Positions 60,703 through 64,000 of a stretch of DNA of 64,000 nt are shown in pieces. The DNA comes from Bacillota bacterium. Its GTDB lineage: Bacteria > Bacillota_I > Bacilli_A > RF39 > UBA660. The position numbers were made by a program, and so were the translations under genes. Position 1 is the first letter of the stretch. Every line of letters begins with the position of its first letter. The stretch covers positions 1-64,000 of the forward strand of contig SVAU01000004.1 of NCBI GenBank assembly GCA_015059245.1, given 5' to 3'. The notes below the pieces were generated by a model that was not told the origin of the DNA, made no database searches, and saw only the letters and a list, made by a program, of their open reading frames with translations.

Positions 60703-62388
60703 ATGAATAATAAAGACAGTTTTACTTCTGTCATTGCTTTAGGAGGCTTAGGTGAAGTCGGTAAGAACATGTATGTTTTTACACATAAAGACGAAATATT
60801 CATAATCGATGCTGGTGTTATTTTCCCTGAAAGTGACTTACTTGGTGTTGACTATGTTATTCAAGATGTAACTTACCTAAAACAAAATGAAAGTAAGATT
60901 AAAGGTTTATTAATTACTCACGGACATGAAGATCACATTGGTGGTATTTCATTCCTATTACAAAGTGTTAATATCCCAGTTATCTATGGTGCTCAAACAT
61001 CAATAGACTTAATTAAAAACAAATTAGAAGATCGTAACATTGGTTATGACAACTTAGAAGTAATCAATGGAGATACAAGAATTAAAACAAAATATTTTGA
61101 TATAGAATTTATAGCTACTACTCACTCTATCCCTGATAGTTTTGGTATAGTTCTTCATACTCCAAATGGTACTATAGTATCAACAGGAGACTTTAAATTC
61201 GATTTAACACCAATTGGTCCAATGGCTGACTTACATAAGATGGCAAGAGTTGGTGCAGAAGGTGTAAAACTATTATTAAGTGATAGTACAAATGCTTTAT
61301 CAGAAGGTTTCTCTAAATCAGAAAATACAGTTGACGAAGCCCTATCAGATATCGTTAATGGTTATAATGGACGTATTATTATCGCAACATTTGCTTCTAA
61401 CATATATCGTGTAAAACATATAGTAGAAACATGTCGTAAGAATAATCGTAAGATTATCGTATTTGGTCGTAGTATGGAAACAACTACAAATCTTGCGTTA
61501 CAAACAGGTTTAATTCAAGACAAATCAATATTTATTGATAGTAATACTGCAAAAAGTTTAAAGAAAAACGAAATATGTATTTTATGTACAGGTTCACAAG
61601 GAGAGCCACTAGCTGCTCTATCTAGAATAGCAAATGGTACTCACAAACAAATATCATTAATGCCTGATGACTTAGTAGTATTCTCTTCTAACCCTATTCC
61701 AGGTAATGCTGCAGGTATTAATAGAATAATAAACAAACTATATTTAAAAGGTGTTAGAGTTATAACTAATTCAGAATTTAGTGATATCCATACATCAGGA
61801 CATGCTAAACAAGATGAATTAAAATTAATGTTAAGACTTATTAAACCAGAATACTTCATGCCAATGCATGGTGAATATAGAATGTTAAAAGAACATGCAG
61901 AAATAGCTATAGATTGTGATGTAAAAAAAGAAAACATATTTATTATGGAAAATGGTAATTCCCTAATCCTTGATGATGAAGGAATCCATCGTGGTCCAGA
62001 TGTACAAGCTGGAGATATCTATGTAGATGGTTCTCGTATTGGAGAAGTTGGTTCAGTAGTAATTAAAGATCGTAAGTTAATGTCTAGAGATGGAATACTA
62101 ATTACTATCTTAAATATAAATCCATTAACAAGAAAATTACTTATAAAACCAAATATAACTACAAGAGGATTTGTTCTAGTAAATGAAAATGCAGAACTTA
62201 TTGCTCAAATAGAAAATAAAACTACTGAAATAGTTACTAAATTCTTAAGTGAAAACGCTTATAGCTATACTGATTTAAAGAATCAAATTATATTAGAACT
62301 ACATCCATTTATTAGTAATCTAACAGGAAGACGTCCTATAGTATTACCAGTAATAATGGAAGTAAGAGAATCTTCTAAAGAAGAATAA
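60703..62388 (+). CDS. rnjA: Ribonuclease J
   Basis: 561 residues. Metallo-beta-lactamase core with LLITHGHEDHIGG (residues 69-81), ATTHSIPDS, a beta-CASP part and a C-terminal domain. RNase J has 5'-3' exo- and endonuclease activity and matures and degrades mRNA and 16S rRNA in Firmicutes. The very strong GAAAGGAAAG ribosome site and richer CGT codons suggest high expression. Only one RNase J is visible, so J1 versus J2 is not decided. Confidence 0.9.
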   Translation: MNNKDSFTSVIALGGLGEVGKNMYVFTHKDEIFIIDAGVIFPESDLLGVDYVIQDVTYLKQNESKIKGLLITHGHEDHIGGISFLLQSVNIPVIYGAQTSIDLIKNKLEDRNIGYDNLEVINGDTRIKTKYFDIEFIATTHSIPDSFGIVLHTPNGTIVSTGDFKFDLTPIGPMADLHKMARVGAEGVKLLLSDSTNALSEGFSKSENTVDEALSDIVNGYNGRIIIATFASNIYRVKHIVETCRKNNRKIIVFGRSMETTTNLALQTGLIQDKSIFIDSNTAKSLKKNEICILCTGSQGEPLAALSRIANGTHKQISLMPDDLVVFSSNPIPGNAAGINRIINKLYLKGVRVITNSEFSDIHTSGHAKQDELKLMLRLIKPEYFMPMHGEYRMLKEHAEIAIDCDVKKENIFIMENGNSLILDDEGIHRGPDVQAGDIYVDGSRIGEVGSVVIKDRKLMSRDGILITILNINPLTRKLLIKPNITTRGFVLVNENAELIAQIENKTTEIVTKFLSENAYSYTDLKNQIILELHPFISNLTGRRPIVLPVIMEVRESSKEE

Positions 62389-62417
62389 AAAAGTGATTAA
62401 ACAATCACTTTTTTTAT
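62386..62417. terminator. Bidirectional terminator after rnjA
   Basis: AAAAAAGTGATT (62387-62398) with AATCACTTTTTT (62403-62414), A and T runs on both sides; it ends rnjA and the convergent CAT-like gene. Confidence 0.8.
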
Positions 62418-63013
62418 TTAAAATCATCAATATAGTAATTAATCTTTTCTATTAACTTACCAACATCGTACCCATCAGCAAAACCATGATGTACCATTAT
62501 CATTAAATTACATATATATCTACCGTCTTTTAATAAATACTTATCCCAAATAAGTTGAGGTATAGTAATACTCTTATCATGAGGAGATACTAAACTACTA
62601 AAACTAGCCCATGGAAAACAAGATAACCAAACTACATCTAATCTTTCTTCTGTAGTAGCTTCATACTTACCTAATTTTTCTTTTTTAGAAACAAATTCAT
62701 CTATAAAACTTTCATATTCAGTACTATCACAATCAAAGAAACCTAAATTACTATCTACTCTTTCAGTAAAATTTGGACTTATTCTTGGACAGTAATAAAA
62801 CTTTCCATCTTTATATCTATATTTAAATGCTTCTACTTCATTAATAGCTTTACCTATTATAAATCCCATAGTAGCATAAAAATGCTTATGTACTTTAGTA
62901 TATTGAACTACATTAGTAACATCTAATGGAACTGTCATAATTATAAAAGGACTTTCCATATCATTATAATGTTCAAATAAATTCTTTCTACTAAAATCTT
63001 CTACTTCTACCAT
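62414..63013 (-). CDS. Chloramphenicol acetyltransferase-family protein
   Basis: 199 residues from the ATG at 63013 (GGTGATATAT upstream). The active-site motif appears as VHHGFADGYDVG, a form of HHxxxDG with the catalytic His; FPWASF and YPxISPNF-like parts (PRISPNF) also match. The CAT fold (type A) acetylates chloramphenicol in resistance enzymes, but chromosomal relatives may use other substrates, so resistance is not claimed. Confidence 0.8.
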   Translation of the reverse strand: MVEVEDFSRKNLFEHYNDMESPFIIMTVPLDVTNVVQYTKVHKHFYATMGFIIGKAINEVEAFKYRYKDGKFYYCPRISPNFTERVDSNLGFFDCDSTEYESFIDEFVSKKEKLGKYEATTEERLDVVWLSCFPWASFSSLVSPHDKSITIPQLIWDKYLLKDGRYICNLMIMVHHGFADGYDVGKLIEKINYYIDDFK

Positions 63014-63089
63014 ATATATCACCACAACTATAATAACATATTTTAACCACACAAAAAATAATATGATAAAATATTCTTAAGGTGATTAT

Positions 63090-64000
63090 ATGAAAACCAA
63101 ATTAAAAATAAGAAAAAAGATAAAACTCCTATTATGTATATTTTTAGTTATAATTGTAAGTTATACCACTATAACTTTATTTAAAAACTACCAAAATAAT
63201 AAATATGAATTCTACATACCAAGTTTTAAAGAAAGTTATAACGAACAAAGTAGAAAACTAGAAGAACTACACTATTCTTCTAAAGAAATAGAAATAATTA
63301 TATCTAAGGTATCAACAGATAATATAAACTATTTAATCGAAAACAAAATAAACAAATCACCCGTAATAAAAATAGTAAATGAAAAATATTATATAGATGC
63401 TTACTTACAAGACTACATAACATATTACAATGATAATCAAGATAAAGAAATGACTGATATAATAGCAATAATTAATACACATTCTTTAAATACTAATACA
63501 GAAAAAACAGATATATCTAAAAATCAATTTACTATTCTAAATAAATACTATAATATAGATTCTTCATATCCTAACGAAGAAGAACTTGTAACAATAGATA
63601 GTAAATATCATTTAAATAAAGTAGAAACTAAAATAAAAAAGATTGCATATGATGCATTTATAAAAATGTATGATGACGCACCAGTAGATAGTAAATTTAA
63701 AATAACATCTGCTTATCGTAATTTTAGTACTCAAGAATCTTTATATAATTATGCAATATCACAAAATCAATCTACTACAGCTAAACAAGGTCATTCGGAA
63801 CACCAAACAGGTTATTCTATTGATATAGATAAATCTAATGCTTGGTTAAAAGAAAATGCTCATAAATATGGTTTTATCTTAAGATATCCAGAAAACAAAG
63901 AATACCTAACAGGTTATTCATATAACGAAACACATTATCGTTACTGTGGAATAGAATGTGCAACATACATATACGAAAACAATATTACATATGAAGAATA
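63090..64000 (+). CDS. D-alanyl-D-alanine carboxypeptidase, VanY/M15 family (truncated by window)
   Basis: About 303 codons from the ATG at 63090 (AAGGTGATT upstream) to the window edge, with no stop yet. N-terminal membrane anchor (about 11-32), a linker of about 130 residues and the M15 domain: SAYRNFSTQ, the zinc site SEHQTGYSIDID and NETHYRYCG. It trims D-Ala from peptidoglycan stem peptides. Convergent neighbour upstream is the CAT-like gene. Confidence 0.85.
   Translation, partial: MKTKLKIRKKIKLLLCIFLVIIVSYTTITLFKNYQNNKYEFYIPSFKESYNEQSRKLEELHYSSKEIEIIISKVSTDNINYLIENKINKSPVIKIVNEKYYIDAYLQDYITYYNDNQDKEMTDIIAIINTHSLNTNTEKTDISKNQFTILNKYYNIDSSYPNEEELVTIDSKYHLNKVETKIKKIAYDAFIKMYDDAPVDSKFKITSAYRNFSTQESLYNYAISQNQSTTAKQGHSEHQTGYSIDIDKSNAWLKENAHKYGFILRYPENKEYLTGYSYNETHYRYCGIECATYIYENNITYEE

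Noticed and set aside
1..64000. Mollicutes genetic code (TGA as Trp)
   Set aside because: TGA ends rimM, the LOG-like gene and the 1055-1456 gene at sensible points, and Trp is read from TGG, so TGA is a stop.

Overview
The window is 64 kb of a very AT-rich chromosome from a low-GC Gram-positive bacterium (Bacillota). Markers are a Gram-positive pair of C-family replicative polymerases (PolC and DnaE), RNase J, the ftsY-ylxM-ffh cluster, yceD-rpmF, TmcAL and YitT. TGA is a stop (for example the ATGA overlap of rimM and trmD) and Trp is read from TGG, so this is code 11 and not the Mollicutes code 4. The mix of a reduced-looking gene set, many secreted or NPNTG-anchored proteins and a CotD-like protein suggests an uncultured gut-type member of the Bacilli (RF39 or Erysipelotrichales-like). 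That placement is inference. No tRNA, rRNA, CRISPR array, insertion sequence or prophage was seen. No stretch longer than 300 bases lacks a gene.

Layout. About nine tenths of the genes are on the minus strand, mostly in one- to four-gene units that end in compact intrinsic terminators overlapping or touching the stop codon. 0-5 kb: ATP-grasp enzymes, an acetyltransferase, a histidine phosphatase and a lipid-linked sugar flippase. 5-10 kb: signal peptidase, L19, TrmD, RimM and an rRNA methyltransferase, with two unrecognised proteins built into the trmD-rimM neighbourhood. 11-13.5 kb: an exporter-type ABC transporter preceded by a 25-codon leader ORF and an attenuator. 14.8-17.1 kb (+ strand): YitT, then a histidine-rich leader peptide with a nested attenuator in front of a frameshifted phosphoribosyltransferase and a LOG-like protein. 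17-29 kb: a thymidylate-kinase-like protein, Cys-rich and membrane-anchored surface proteins, L32/YceD, TmcAL, a MIF-type tautomerase, a Fic protein and secreted proteins including a seven-repeat propeller. 29-37 kb: a duplicated small gene pair, MutM, PolA and proteins of unknown function. 38-48 kb: a giant PolC directly downstream of DnaE, then a transglutaminase-like protein. 48-57 kb: L28, RNAP omega, a pilin-like protein, an SOS-box BRO protein, a CotD-like protein, a DUF5305-type operon, and the SRP cluster with an FtsY that carries a metallothionein-like Cys/His segment. 57-64 kb: a flavodoxin-rubredoxin fusion, small membrane proteins, RNase J, a CAT-like acetyltransferase and a truncated VanY-type peptidase.

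How the genes work together. Translation and secretion (L19, L28, L32, TrmD, RimM, TmcAL, FtsY/Ffh/YlxM, LepB), DNA replication and repair (PolC, DnaE, PolA, MutM) and envelope functions dominate. The most unusual signals are the two leader-peptide attenuators (13.3-13.5 kb and 15.35-15.62 kb), the Cys-rich FtsY and the enlarged PolC.
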